The notes beneath the pieces were generated by a model. That model was given only the letters and a program-made list of their open reading frames with translations. It made no database searches and was not told the origin of the DNA. The position numbers and the translations under genes were made by a program. Shown piece after piece: positions 1-7,424 of a stretch of 34,176 nt of DNA. The stretch covers positions 1 through 34,176 of the forward strand of contig JAEXGP010000251.1 of assembly GCA_023450775.1 (NCBI GenBank). Reading direction: 5' to 3'. The stretch comes from Actinomycetes bacterium. Its GTDB lineage: Bacteria > Actinomycetota > Acidimicrobiia > Acidimicrobiales > Microtrichaceae. Within the stretch, counting starts at the first letter, position 1, and the number at the start of each line of letters is the position of its first letter.

Positions 1-153
1 ATCCTGTGGGGCGCGCGTGCGGCGCAGCTCACGCGCCGCCTGCGGCCCACGCAGCGGACCGAGGACGTCGACGACTGGTTGGAGCGGGCAGCGCGGTCGT
101 ACGGCTCCGACTCGCCGCTGCTGCGCCCGCCGGCGGACGTCGTCGCACGGTGA
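1..153 (+). CDS. C-terminal tail of an unidentified protein (partial)
   Basis: The frame is open from base 1 to a TGA at 151-153 and gives the last 50 residues of a gene that begins before the window. The tail is rich in Arg and Ala and contains an acidic DVDDW stretch. No family can be assigned from so short a piece. Its stop overlaps the GTG start of the FAD protein (GTG 150-152, TGA 151-153). This is the first of three 4-base overlaps, so it is probably the upstream member of the same terpenoid-type operon. Confidence 0.6.
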   Translation: MLWGARAAQLTRRLRPTQRTEDVDDWLERAARSYGSDSPLLRPPADVVAR

Positions 154-2141
154 GAGCGCCGCGGGTGCTCGTCCTGGGTGCCGGCATGGCCGGGCTCACC
201 ACGGCCTGGGAGCTCACCCGGCCCGACCGCCCCGGCCCCACGCCCGAGGTCACCGTCGTCCAGCGCGGCTGGCGGGCCGGAGGCAAGGCGGCGAGCAGTC
301 GGGGACCCTCGGGGCGCATCGAGGAGCACGGCCTGCACGTCTGGCTCGGCTACTACGACAACGCGTTCCGTCTCGTGCGCAGCTGCTACGAGGAGCTCGA
401 CCGGGCCCGGACCGATCCCTCGTGCCCGGTGCGCACGTGGCGCGATGCGTTCAGCCCCACGGGCGGAGTCGGGGTCGCCGTCCGCGGGGAAGCCGCGGCG
501 CCGTGGATCGCGCACTTCGCCCGCGACGACCGCCTGCCGGGCGATCCGACCGCCTCGTCGCCGCCGGACCCGGCCGACTTCGTGGTGCGTGCGCTCGGCC
601 TCGTCGTCGACCTCCTCACCTCGGTGAGCTCGCGCAGTCGGCCGTCCGTCACCCTGCTGACCGGATCACCGGAGCCGCCCCCGGTCCCGCCCCGGTCGGA
701 GGACCTGGCAGCGCTGGCCAGGGCGCTCCAGCTCGGTGTGGTGGCGGTCGGTGCTCGAGCGGCAGCGACGTTCTCGTCGGTCGTCGGCGTGCGCGACGAG
801 CGACTGTTCGGCTCGCTCGTGGCCCAACTCGACGGACTGTCCGACGAGCTGACCGCCCGTCTCGTGGGCCGCCCCGACGGGCGACGACTCCTGGCCGCGG
901 TCGACCTGCTGCTCGGCTGCGTGCGCGGGATCGTGACCGACCGGCTGCTCGACACCGACCGGGGCTTCGCCGCCGTCGACCACCTGGACTTCCGCGAGTG
1001 GCTCGCCCGCCACGGCACCGAACCCGCAACGTTGCGCAGCGGGATCGTCACCGGGATGTACGACCTCGTGTTCGCGTACGAGGGCGGGGACCCGGCTCGT
1101 CCCCGCTTCGCCGCAGGCCAGGGGCTCGAGCTCGCCGGCCGGTTCTTCTTCGCCTACCGCGGCGCACTCATGTGGAGGATGACGGCCGGCATGGGCGACG
1201 TGGTGGTCGCGCCCCTCGTCGAGGTGCTCACCCGTCGCGGCGTCCGGTTCCGGTTCCACACCGAGGTCGACCGCCTGGAGCTCCGACCCGACCGGTTGCG
1301 GCTCTCAGCGGTGCACCTCCGACGGCAGTCGGCGGGCACCGGCCCGACGCTCGAGCGCGTCGGCGGGATCCCGTGCTTCCCCCGCGGCCCCGAGGACCAG
1401 GAGCACCACGGCCGCAGCACCGGGCCGACCCACGCCGTGCGGCTGGGCGAGGACGTCGACGTCGTCGTGCTCGCGACATCCCTCGGCGTCCTCCCTCTCA
1501 TCGGCGCGTCGCTGCTCGAGCGCTCGGACCGGTGGCGGAACGTGTGCCGGCGAGTCGGGACCGTGTCGACCGTCGCCGGCCAGCTGTGGTTCCGGGACCG
1601 GGAGTCGGCCCTCGGCTGGACGGATCCCGGGGCGATCACGGCCGGCTGGGGCCCGCCGTTCGACACGTACGCGTCCATGTCCCACCTGCTCGACGTCGAG
1701 GAGTGGGACGACGACGACGCCCCCGGCGGGTTGGCCTACCTCTGCGGCGTGCTGCCCGACGACGTCGCCCGCCGGGCCGACGCCGAGCTCCACGCCGCTT
1801 CCTTGCTCGACCGGTTCGTCGATGACGGCCTCGACCGGATGCTGCCGGCCCTGCGTCGTGGCTCTGTGCGGTCCAGGTTCAGCGTGGCCGCGTCGGACCC
1901 GTCGGACCGCTACGTGCAGTCGCTCCCGGGCAGCCGGGACGCCCGTCTGGCGGCCGCGGGTTCGGGTGTGGAGGGGCTGGTACTGGCCGGGGACTGGACC
2001 GACAACGGGATCGACGCGGGCTGCATCGAAGCGGCCGTGGTCTCGGGCATCCAGGCCGCCAACGCCGTGCTCGGACACGATCCGCGTGACGGGGTGCTCG
2101 GAGGCTGGCAGCCGAGGTCCCGCGAGGAGGCACTCGTGTGA
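150..2141 (+). CDS. Large FAD-dependent oxidoreductase, phytoene desaturase/amine oxidase superfamily
   Basis: This 663-residue flavoprotein belongs to the broad carotenoid desaturase/amine oxidase superfamily. The N-terminus carries the dinucleotide-binding loop VLVLGAGMAGL (residues about 7-17) and a GGKA motif near 45. The C-terminus carries the FAD-closing segment LVLAGDWTDNGIDAGC followed by an EAAVVSG helix, as in desaturases. It is longer than typical bacterial CrtI (about 500 residues). The GLHVWLGYYDNAF segment recalls plant/cyanobacterial-type desaturases and related dehydroxylases. The GTG at 150 is chosen because the Rossmann strand begins immediately after it; the frame stays open further upstream, but that part is low-complexity and overlaps the preceding gene. 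Translational coupling to a polyprenyl synthase gene suggests an isoprenoid substrate. The exact reaction cannot be read from sequence. Confidence 0.85.
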   Translation: MRAPRVLVLGAGMAGLTTAWELTRPDRPGPTPEVTVVQRGWRAGGKAASSRGPSGRIEEHGLHVWLGYYDNAFRLVRSCYEELDRARTDPSCPVRTWRDAFSPTGGVGVAVRGEAAAPWIAHFARDDRLPGDPTASSPPDPADFVVRALGLVVDLLTSVSSRSRPSVTLLTGSPEPPPVPPRSEDLAALARALQLGVVAVGARAAATFSSVVGVRDERLFGSLVAQLDGLSDELTARLVGRPDGRRLLAAVDLLLGCVRGIVTDRLLDTDRGFAAVDHLDFREWLARHGTEPATLRSGIVTGMYDLVFAYEGGDPARPRFAAGQGLELAGRFFFAYRGALMWRMTAGMGDVVVAPLVEVLTRRGVRFRFHTEVDRLELRPDRLRLSAVHLRRQSAGTGPTLERVGGIPCFPRGPEDQEHHGRSTGPTHAVRLGEDVDVVVLATSLGVLPLIGASLLERSDRWRNVCRRVGTVSTVAGQLWFRDRESALGWTDPGAITAGWGPPFDTYASMSHLLDVEEWDDDDAPGGLAYLCGVLPDDVARRADAELHAASLLDRFVDDGLDRMLPALRRGSVRSRFSVAASDPSDRYVQSLPGSRDARLAAAGSGVEGLVLAGDWTDNGIDAGCIEAAVVSGIQAANAVLGHDPRDGVLGGWQPRSREEALV

Positions 2142-2944
2142 GCGGCGACACGGGACGGCGAGGTTGGCGACCGGAGGACTGGCTCGACGGGTACGGCTCG
2201 CTGGATCCCGACGGGCGGTTCCTGGACGCGCAGCGTGCCGGTATCGAGGCCGCCGCCTCGATCGTCGAGCGCATGGCCGCCGGTTGGGCGTCGGCGCTGC
2301 ACGGCGACCGGAGCGACAGCGACGGCCGCAACGGGGATGCCGGTCACGACGGAGCGACCGGCGCCGGCGAGTCCGGCGACTCGGGCGACAGTGCCGCGGG
2401 CGACGACGACGAGGGGGAGCGCGACGCGGGCGACAGGAACACCGACGACCCGGCGGGGGAGCGGGACCCCTTCCGGGACCTCCGCCTGGAGGCGGTGCGC
2501 TCCCTCGACGCGGCGATGGACCTGACGCGCCGCGTCGTCGAGAGCTCACTCGACCTCGCGGACGCTGCGCTGCGCCGTCCGCACGTGGCGACCTGGGCGA
2601 CCACCGACGGGACCGACCGCGGCGCCGCAGTGGTCGAGGTGCGGGCGCCGGTCGGCGGCAACGGACACGCCGAGGCGTGGTTGCACCACCTCGGCGACCC
2701 CGCGGGTCCGATCACGTGGCACGTCCTCGGGCCGTCGAACGGTGCCGCACCCGTCGCGTCGGTCCGGGTGGAACCCGAGACCATCGGGTCGCTCCACGAC
2801 GGCGAGCGGATCGAGCTTCGGGTGGCGATCGACGTCGCGGACGACACCGCCCCTGGGACCTACCACGGGTTGGTGCTGGCGGCCGGCGCCGAGGAGACGG
2901 CGCTCGTGCTGCGGCTCGTCGTGACCGCGGCGGGGTCCCGATGA
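2138..2944 (+). CDS. Unknown protein: helical N-terminus, acidic linker, beta-rich C-terminus
   Basis: I do not recognise this 268-residue protein. Residues 1-55 look helical. Residues about 56-105 form a low-complexity linker very rich in Asp, Gly, Ser and Glu. Residues 106-145 are amphipathic helices (DAAMDLTRRVVESSLDLADAA). The remaining 120 residues alternate hydrophobic strands in an Ig-like sandwich pattern ending LVLRLVVTAAG. There is no signal peptide or membrane segment. Both ends are coupled by 4-base overlaps (GTGA with the desaturase, ATGA with the polyprenyl synthase), so it is made with two isoprenoid enzymes. A scaffold, or a phasin-like coat for a lipid or pigment particle, is one speculation. 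Confidence 0.7.
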   Translation: MSGDTGRRGWRPEDWLDGYGSLDPDGRFLDAQRAGIEAAASIVERMAAGWASALHGDRSDSDGRNGDAGHDGATGAGESGDSGDSAAGDDDEGERDAGDRNTDDPAGERDPFRDLRLEAVRSLDAAMDLTRRVVESSLDLADAALRRPHVATWATTDGTDRGAAVVEVRAPVGGNGHAEAWLHHLGDPAGPITWHVLGPSNGAAPVASVRVEPETIGSLHDGERIELRVAIDVADDTAPGTYHGLVLAAGAEETALVLRLVVTAAGSR

Positions 2945-3963
2945 CCGCAGCGGTCACCGATCGCCTGTCCCGTGTGGCGGGGGAGATCGGCCACGCGATG
3001 GCGCCCTACCTGGTGGACCCCGGTGGGGGTTCGCAGCTGGACGACCTGCTGTCGGACTACCCGTCGCGCGGCGGCAAGGGGCTGCGGCCCGCGCTGCTGA
3101 TGGCCACCTGCGAGGCGCACGGTGGCACCGAGGAGGATGCGCGGTCATGCGCCGTGGCCATCGAGCTGCTCCACAACGCGTTCCTCGTCCACGACGACAT
3201 CGAGGACGGCAGCCGGCTGCGACGCGGGCACCCCACGCTCCACCACCGCGTCGGACTCGGTCCCGCGCTGAACACCGGGGACGCGCTCGCCGTCGTCGCG
3301 CTGCGGCCGCTCCACGACGACCAGCTGCTGTCCACCGAGGTCCGCCGTCGCGTGCTCGACGACTGGTTCCGCATGGCCGGCGCGACCGTCAGCGGTCAGG
3401 CCATGGAGCTGTCATGGCGGGAGGACCCGACCGTCGTCCTGACCGAGGACGACTACCTGGAGCTCATCCTCCGCAAGACCTGCTGGTACACCACGATGTT
3501 CCCGTTGCGCGCCGGCGCGACCATCGCCACGCGCGGCACCGCGCCGCTGGAGTCGCTCAGCCGCTTCGGCTTCCTGCTGGGCGCGGCGTTCCAGATCCGC
3601 GACGACCTGCTCGACCTGGTCGGGGCACCCGGCGACCACGGCAAGGACCCGCTCGGCGACCTGTGGGAGGGCAAGCGCACACTGATGCTCGTCCACCTGG
3701 TCCGCCACGCGGATGCAGCCGACCGCCCGGCGCTCACCGAGTACCTCTCGCTCCGCCGCGATGAACGGACCGAGGACCTCGTGCGGGACGTGCGCTCGAT
3801 GATGGACCGGGCCGGGAGCTTGGCCTACGCGCAGGAGTTCGGTCGGGGCATCGCCGCGGCGGCGGGCGACGCCTTCGACGACGCGTTCGCGGATGTTCCC
3901 GACAGCCCGCACCGACGCTTCGTGTCGGACCTGGTGGAGTTCATGCTGGTGCGATCGGCGTGA
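2941..3963 (+). CDS. Polyprenyl diphosphate synthase (GGPP synthase-like)
   Basis: The 340-residue protein is an all-helical trans-prenyltransferase that condenses isopentenyl diphosphate with an allylic diphosphate. Visible motifs are GGKGLRP, the first Asp-rich motif in VHDDIEDGSRLRRG (DDIED), a KT motif in LILRKTCWYT, the second Asp-rich motif FQIRDDLLD, and GKDPLGDLWEGKRT. All expected metal and diphosphate ligands are present, so it should be active. Product length cannot be fixed. The first motif has no two-residue insertion, and Phe lies four residues before it. The ATG at 2941 overlaps the preceding stop. The 3' end overlaps the convergent Ddn-like gene by 23 bases. The desaturase in the same operon suggests that a C20 or longer chain feeds a terpenoid or carotenoid-like product. 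Confidence 0.92.
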   Translation: MTAAVTDRLSRVAGEIGHAMAPYLVDPGGGSQLDDLLSDYPSRGGKGLRPALLMATCEAHGGTEEDARSCAVAIELLHNAFLVHDDIEDGSRLRRGHPTLHHRVGLGPALNTGDALAVVALRPLHDDQLLSTEVRRRVLDDWFRMAGATVSGQAMELSWREDPTVVLTEDDYLELILRKTCWYTTMFPLRAGATIATRGTAPLESLSRFGFLLGAAFQIRDDLLDLVGAPGDHGKDPLGDLWEGKRTLMLVHLVRHADAADRPALTEYLSLRRDERTEDLVRDVRSMMDRAGSLAYAQEFGRGIAAAAGDAFDDAFADVPDSPHRRFVSDLVEFMLVRSA

Positions 3964-4426
3964 GCCTGAGCACGGGGATCGTCCGGCCCCGCTCCGCCGC
4001 CCGCACGCCGTACTCCCGGAACGCCCGGTAGTACGGGGCGAACCGCTCGAGTGCCTGCTCCGCAGCGTCGTCGTCCAAGCGGGTCGCAACGCACTGGAAC
4101 CGGTCGGCCCCGACCTGCACGTGGACCACCTCGTGCTCCTCCACGTTCTTGACCCACTGCGGCGAGCGGCTCAGCCCTCCCTTGGACCCGACGACCAGGT
4201 AGCTGTCGCCGTCGCGGAGGTACGCAACGGTCACGGTGCGCCAGCGACCGGTCGTCCGGCCGAGCGTCCGCAGCAGCAGGAGCGGCAGACCCGAGGGGAT
4301 GCGGCCCGCGACCCGGCCGTCCGACGCCTCGTAGAGGACCACGTTGAGTGCGTTCATCGTGGCGATCCACGAGTCCGCCAGCCGTTCCTCCTGCTCGCTG
4401 TACGGGAGGGTCCGGTGCACGGGCAC
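3941..4426 (-). CDS. Nitroreductase/quinone reductase family protein (DUF385, Ddn-like)
   Basis: The 161-residue protein matches the actinobacterial DUF385/Ddn family of split beta-barrel proteins. Many of these bind reduced cofactor F420 and reduce quinones or nitroaromatics. The family hallmark is visible at residues about 50-85: LLLRTLGRTTGRWRTV followed by LVVGSKGG, then a W-K-N-V-E-E-H-E segment. The GTG start at 4426 is supported by a -10 box ending 6 bases upstream. F420 use is inferred from the family and from the FO synthase at 24342-26723, not from a cofactor-specific residue. It is convergent with the terpenoid operon and overlaps it by 23 bases. Confidence 0.85.
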   Translation of the reverse strand: MPVHRTLPYSEQEERLADSWIATMNALNVVLYEASDGRVAGRIPSGLPLLLLRTLGRTTGRWRTVTVAYLRDGDSYLVVGSKGGLSRSPQWVKNVEEHEVVHVQVGADRFQCVATRLDDDAAEQALERFAPYYRAFREYGVRAAERGRTIPVLRLTPIAPA

Positions 4427-4432
4427 GCCGCG

Positions 4433-4438
4433 ACGCTA
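4433..4438 (-). promoter_or_regulatory. -10 box (TAGCGT) of the Ddn-like gene
   Basis: On the minus strand TAGCGT is followed by 6 bases and then the GTG start at 4426. With a start site 7 bases past the box, transcription would begin at the start codon, giving a leaderless mRNA. No convincing -35 is visible. Confidence 0.55.
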
Positions 4439-4572
4439 CCGCCACCGTCCCGCTCGACGACGGCCCGCTGCACGATGGGCGATGCATGACGATCGGCAGC
4501 ACGCGGGTACGCCGGCCGACGGTCGCCGGCATGAGCGGCCCCGCTGGCCTCCGGGGTTGTCCTCGGGTGTAA

Positions 4573-4590
4573 CTTGACCGAGCGGTCAAG
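4573..4590. promoter_or_regulatory. Perfect 18-base palindrome, TetR-type operator candidate
   Basis: CTTGACCGAGCGGTCAAG consists of 8-base arms around AG. It lies 47 bases before the acyl-CoA dehydrogenase start. The ACCG-NN-CGGT core is the style of site bound by TetR-family repressors of fatty-acid genes. It overlaps a possible -10 box, TAACTT at 4570-4575, so binding there would block transcription. No TetR gene is present in the window. Confidence 0.6.
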
Positions 4591-4626
4591 GCTTCGGCCG
4601 GCCGCTCCCACGCACCGACGTACACG

Positions 4627-4632
4627 AAGGGG
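4627..4632 (+). promoter_or_regulatory. Ribosome binding site of the acyl-CoA dehydrogenase
   Basis: AAGGGG lies five bases before the ATG at 4638. This gene therefore has a leader with a Shine-Dalgarno site, unlike many first genes in this window. Confidence 0.6.
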
Positions 4633-4637
4633 TCGAG

Positions 4638-5843
4638 ATGTCCGTCACCGAGCAGGTCAGCAGCGGGGTCGACGCGGACGAGCAGCGCGTCATCGAGGCC
4701 GTCGAGCGCCTGCTGGCCGAGCACCCGCCCGCGGACACGCCCGAGCAGCAGTTCCTGGAGGCGCAGTTCGACGCCGGGCTCGCCTGGGTGCAGTTCGCCG
4801 AGGGCGACGGCGGCCTCGGCGTGAGCCCGAAGCTGCAGAAGCTCGTCGCCGAGCGCATCAAGGCGGCGGGAGGCCCGCTCGGCGGCGCCAAGAACCCGAT
4901 CGGCTACGGCATGTGCGGGCCCGCCATCGAGACCCACGGCACCCCCGAGCAGAAGCAGCTCCTGCGGCCCCTGTTCTCCAACGAGCACATCTGGTGCCAG
5001 CTGTTCTCCGAGCCCGGCGCCGGGTCCGACGTCGCCTCGCTCTCCATGAAGGCCGAGCGCGACGGCGACGAGTGGATCGTCAACGGCCAGAAGGTGTGGA
5101 CCACCCTCGCCCACATCTCCAGCTACGGGCTCGTCATCTGCCGGACCGACCCCGACCAGCCGAAGCACCGCGGCATCACGGCGTTCATCGTCGACATGCA
5201 CGCACCCGGCGTGGAGGTGCGGCCGCTGCGCCAGATGACCGGCGAGGCCGAGTTCAACGAGGTGTACTTCACCGACGTCCGCATCCCCGACTCCATGCGC
5301 GTGGACGAGGTGGGCCGCGGTTGGGGCGTGTCGATCACCACGCTCATGAACGAGCGGGTGTCCATCGGCGGCGGCACCCCGCCCCGGGGTTCCGGGCCGA
5401 TCGGTCAGCTCATCGAGGAGTGGCAGCGCTCCGGTTCCGAGGACCCCGTCCTGCGCGACGCCGTCACCCAGCTGTGGGTCCAGGCCGAGGTCAACCGCCT
5501 CACCAACCTGCGCGCTGCGGCCAACCGCAAGGCCGGCACGCCGGGCCCCGAGGGCTCCGTCGCCAAGCTGGCCATGGCCGAGCTCAACAAGAAGATCTAC
5601 TCCCTCGCCATGGACGTCATGGGCCCCGAGGGCATGCTCTACAGCTCCTACGAGCTCGTGCGACCGCGCCACGCGCTGTTCACGGACGACATGCACAAGA
5701 ACTTCCTGCGGGCCCGAGCGAACTCCATCGAGGGCGGCACCTCCGAGGTGCTCCGCAACATCCTCGGGGAGCGGGTGCTCGGCCTGCCCGGCGACGTCCG
5801 CGTGGACAAGGACCTCCCCTGGAGCGAGGTGCCGCGCTCGTAA
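4638..5843 (+). CDS. Acyl-CoA dehydrogenase
   Basis: The 401-residue FAD flavoprotein should oxidise an acyl-CoA to the 2-enoyl-CoA. The middle beta domain carries the signature LFSEPGAGSDVASL (about residues 118-131) and WIVNGQKVWTT. The C-terminal helical domain ends with SIEGGTSEVLRNILGERVLG, whose Glu sits where the catalytic base of medium-chain enzymes lies. Length is normal for the family. Chain length and substrate cannot be told; related actinobacterial FadE paralogs act on fatty acids, sterol side chains or branched acids. The ATG has a clear AAGGGG site. It appears to be a single-gene unit with the palindrome upstream and a hairpin 22 bases after the stop, so regulation by a TetR-type repressor sensing an acyl-CoA is a reasonable inference. 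Confidence 0.93.
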   Translation: MSVTEQVSSGVDADEQRVIEAVERLLAEHPPADTPEQQFLEAQFDAGLAWVQFAEGDGGLGVSPKLQKLVAERIKAAGGPLGGAKNPIGYGMCGPAIETHGTPEQKQLLRPLFSNEHIWCQLFSEPGAGSDVASLSMKAERDGDEWIVNGQKVWTTLAHISSYGLVICRTDPDQPKHRGITAFIVDMHAPGVEVRPLRQMTGEAEFNEVYFTDVRIPDSMRVDEVGRGWGVSITTLMNERVSIGGGTPPRGSGPIGQLIEEWQRSGSEDPVLRDAVTQLWVQAEVNRLTNLRAAANRKAGTPGPEGSVAKLAMAELNKKIYSLAMDVMGPEGMLYSSYELVRPRHALFTDDMHKNFLRARANSIEGGTSEVLRNILGERVLGLPGDVRVDKDLPWSEVPRS

Positions 5844-5865
5844 CGGCCGGTGCTGCGGGGCGGCG

Positions 5866-5894
5866 CCGCCGAGCGCCGTGTTCCCGCTCGGCGG
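5866..5894 (+). terminator. Hairpin after the acyl-CoA dehydrogenase gene
   Basis: A perfect 9-base stem (CCGCCGAGC / GCTCGGCGG) encloses an 11-base loop and starts 22 bases after the stop. No U-tract follows, which is common in GC-rich actinobacteria, so terminator function is inferred from structure and position. Confidence 0.45.
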
Positions 5895-5949
5895 TGAACA
5901 CCTCGTGAAGCGAGCCGATTGGTGGTGCCGGATCCCGGCCGGCCGGGCA

Positions 5950-5955
5950 TAGCGT
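5950..5955 (+). promoter_or_regulatory. -10 box (TAGCGT) of the pyruvate kinase gene
   Basis: TAGCGT is followed by exactly 6 bases and then ATG at 5962. This is the spacing expected for transcription starting at the A of the start codon. Confidence 0.6.
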
Positions 5956-5961
5956 GGGGGC

Positions 5962-7395
5962 ATGCCCCGCCGTACCAAGATCATCGCCACGATCGGACCG
6001 GCATCGGACTCGCCCCCGGTGCTGCGTCGCCTCGTCGAGGCCGGCATGGACGTGGCGCGGATCGGTCTGGCGCACGGCACCCTCGACGACGCGATGGCCC
6101 GCTATCGGGCCGTGCGCGCCGTCGCCGCCGAGCTCGAGGCGCCGGTCGGCGTGCTCGTCGACCTCCCCGGCCCCAAGGTGCGTCTCGGCACGTTCGGTGA
6201 CATCCCCGTCCGCCTGGACACCGGCAGCCCGCTGACGCTCGTCCCCGGTCTCGACACCTCCGACACCGCGGTCCTCGGCGTCGACTACGGCGACCTGCTG
6301 CTCGACGTCCACGCCGGCGACTGCCTCGCGGTCGGCGACGGCAGCGTCGTCCTGCGGGTCGAGTCGATCGACGGCGACTCCGCCAAGGCCACCGTCCTGC
6401 ACGGTGGACCCGTCCAGGGCCGACCCGGCCTGCACATCCCCTCTGACCGGCTCAGCATGTCGACGCCGACCCCCGAGGACCTCCGCCTCGTCGACGCGTT
6501 CGTCGACGAGGGCGTGGACATGGTGGCCATCAGCTTCGTGCGCTCCGCCCACGACATCCGCCGCATCGGCACCGAGCCGCACCCACGAGGACCGCTGATC
6601 GTCGCCAAGATCGAGACCCGGGCGGCGGTCGAGAACCTGCAGGGGATCATCGAGGCGTCGGGAGCGATCATGATCGCCCGCGGCGACCTGGGCACCGAGC
6701 TCGGCATCGAGGAGCTCCCGCACCTGCAGAAGCAGATCACCCGGGACTGCATCAGCGGCGGCAAGCCCGTCATCACCGCCACCCAGATGTTCGAGTCCAT
6801 GATCTCCTCGCCGTCGCCGACGCGAGCGGAGGTGTCCGACGTCGCCAACGCCATCTTCGACGGCACCTCCGGCGTGATGCTCTCGGCCGAGAGCGCGGTC
6901 GGCGAGGACCCGGTGAACGCCGTCGCCACGATGAGCCGCGTCGCCGCCCGGGCCGACCAGGAGTTCGACTACGACGCCTGGGCCCGTCGCATCCGCCTGC
7001 TGCGCAAGCACGCGGTCGGCGACAGCGCCGAGGACCGCCTCACCGACGCCATGACCGCCGCGGCCTGGCGTGCGGCCACCGAGATGGGCGTCGCCGCCAT
7101 CATCTGCATCAGCGAGTCCGGCCTGACCGTCCGGTCGATGGCCCGGTTCCGTCCGGCCATGCCGATCATCGGCTTCAGCCCGAACGAGCGCACCCAACGC
7201 CAGCTGTCGCTGAGCTGGGGAACGATCCCGCTGTGGGCGCCGAACTCCGTCGACTCGATCGCCCTCATGGATGAGCTCGTCATCTCGGCCCGCGACGCCG
7301 GCTACGTGAAGACCGGCGAGACCGTCGCCGTCCTCGCCGGCGTGGGCTCGCGGTCGCGGTCCACCGACATGCTGCGCCTCGCCCAGGTCCCCTGA
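5962..7395 (+). CDS. pyk: Pyruvate kinase, divergent and probably potassium-independent
   Basis: The 477-residue protein has normal length and converts phosphoenolpyruvate and ADP to pyruvate and ATP. TKIIATIGPAS opens the barrel. Arg33, the catalytic Lys216 in VAKIETRAAVENL, metal ligands Glu218 and Asp242 (MIARGDLGTE), and PVITATQMFESM are all intact. It is odd in several places. The usual RLNFSHG reads RIGLAHG (residues 33-39), losing the Asn and Ser that bind K+ in muscle enzyme. DTKGPE reads DLPGPK (67-72), with Lys72 where K+-dependent enzymes have Glu. LDGTDAVMLSGETA reads FDGTSGVMLSAESA. The Lys is the known mark of K+-independent enzymes. The combined losses are unusual and could mark a paralog with altered kinetics. 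The stop overlaps a possible CTG start of the next gene. Confidence 0.9.
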   Translation: MPRRTKIIATIGPASDSPPVLRRLVEAGMDVARIGLAHGTLDDAMARYRAVRAVAAELEAPVGVLVDLPGPKVRLGTFGDIPVRLDTGSPLTLVPGLDTSDTAVLGVDYGDLLLDVHAGDCLAVGDGSVVLRVESIDGDSAKATVLHGGPVQGRPGLHIPSDRLSMSTPTPEDLRLVDAFVDEGVDMVAISFVRSAHDIRRIGTEPHPRGPLIVAKIETRAAVENLQGIIEASGAIMIARGDLGTELGIEELPHLQKQITRDCISGGKPVITATQMFESMISSPSPTRAEVSDVANAIFDGTSGVMLSAESAVGEDPVNAVATMSRVAARADQEFDYDAWARRIRLLRKHAVGDSAEDRLTDAMTAAAWRAATEMGVAAIICISESGLTVRSMARFRPAMPIIGFSPNERTQRQLSLSWGTIPLWAPNSVDSIALMDELVISARDAGYVKTGETVAVLAGVGSRSRSTDMLRLAQVP

Positions 7396-7424
7396 ACGCT
7401 CCCGCACCGCTGAGCCGCCACGTC

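Noticed and set aside
6..149. N-terminal extension of the FAD protein back to base 6
   Set aside because: The extension overlaps the tail of the upstream gene, is Arg/Ala low-complexity, and the Rossmann fold begins right after GTG 150.
3825..6080. A 751-codon minus-strand open frame across the acyl-CoA dehydrogenase
   Set aside because: It crosses three real genes on both strands and has no recognisable domain.
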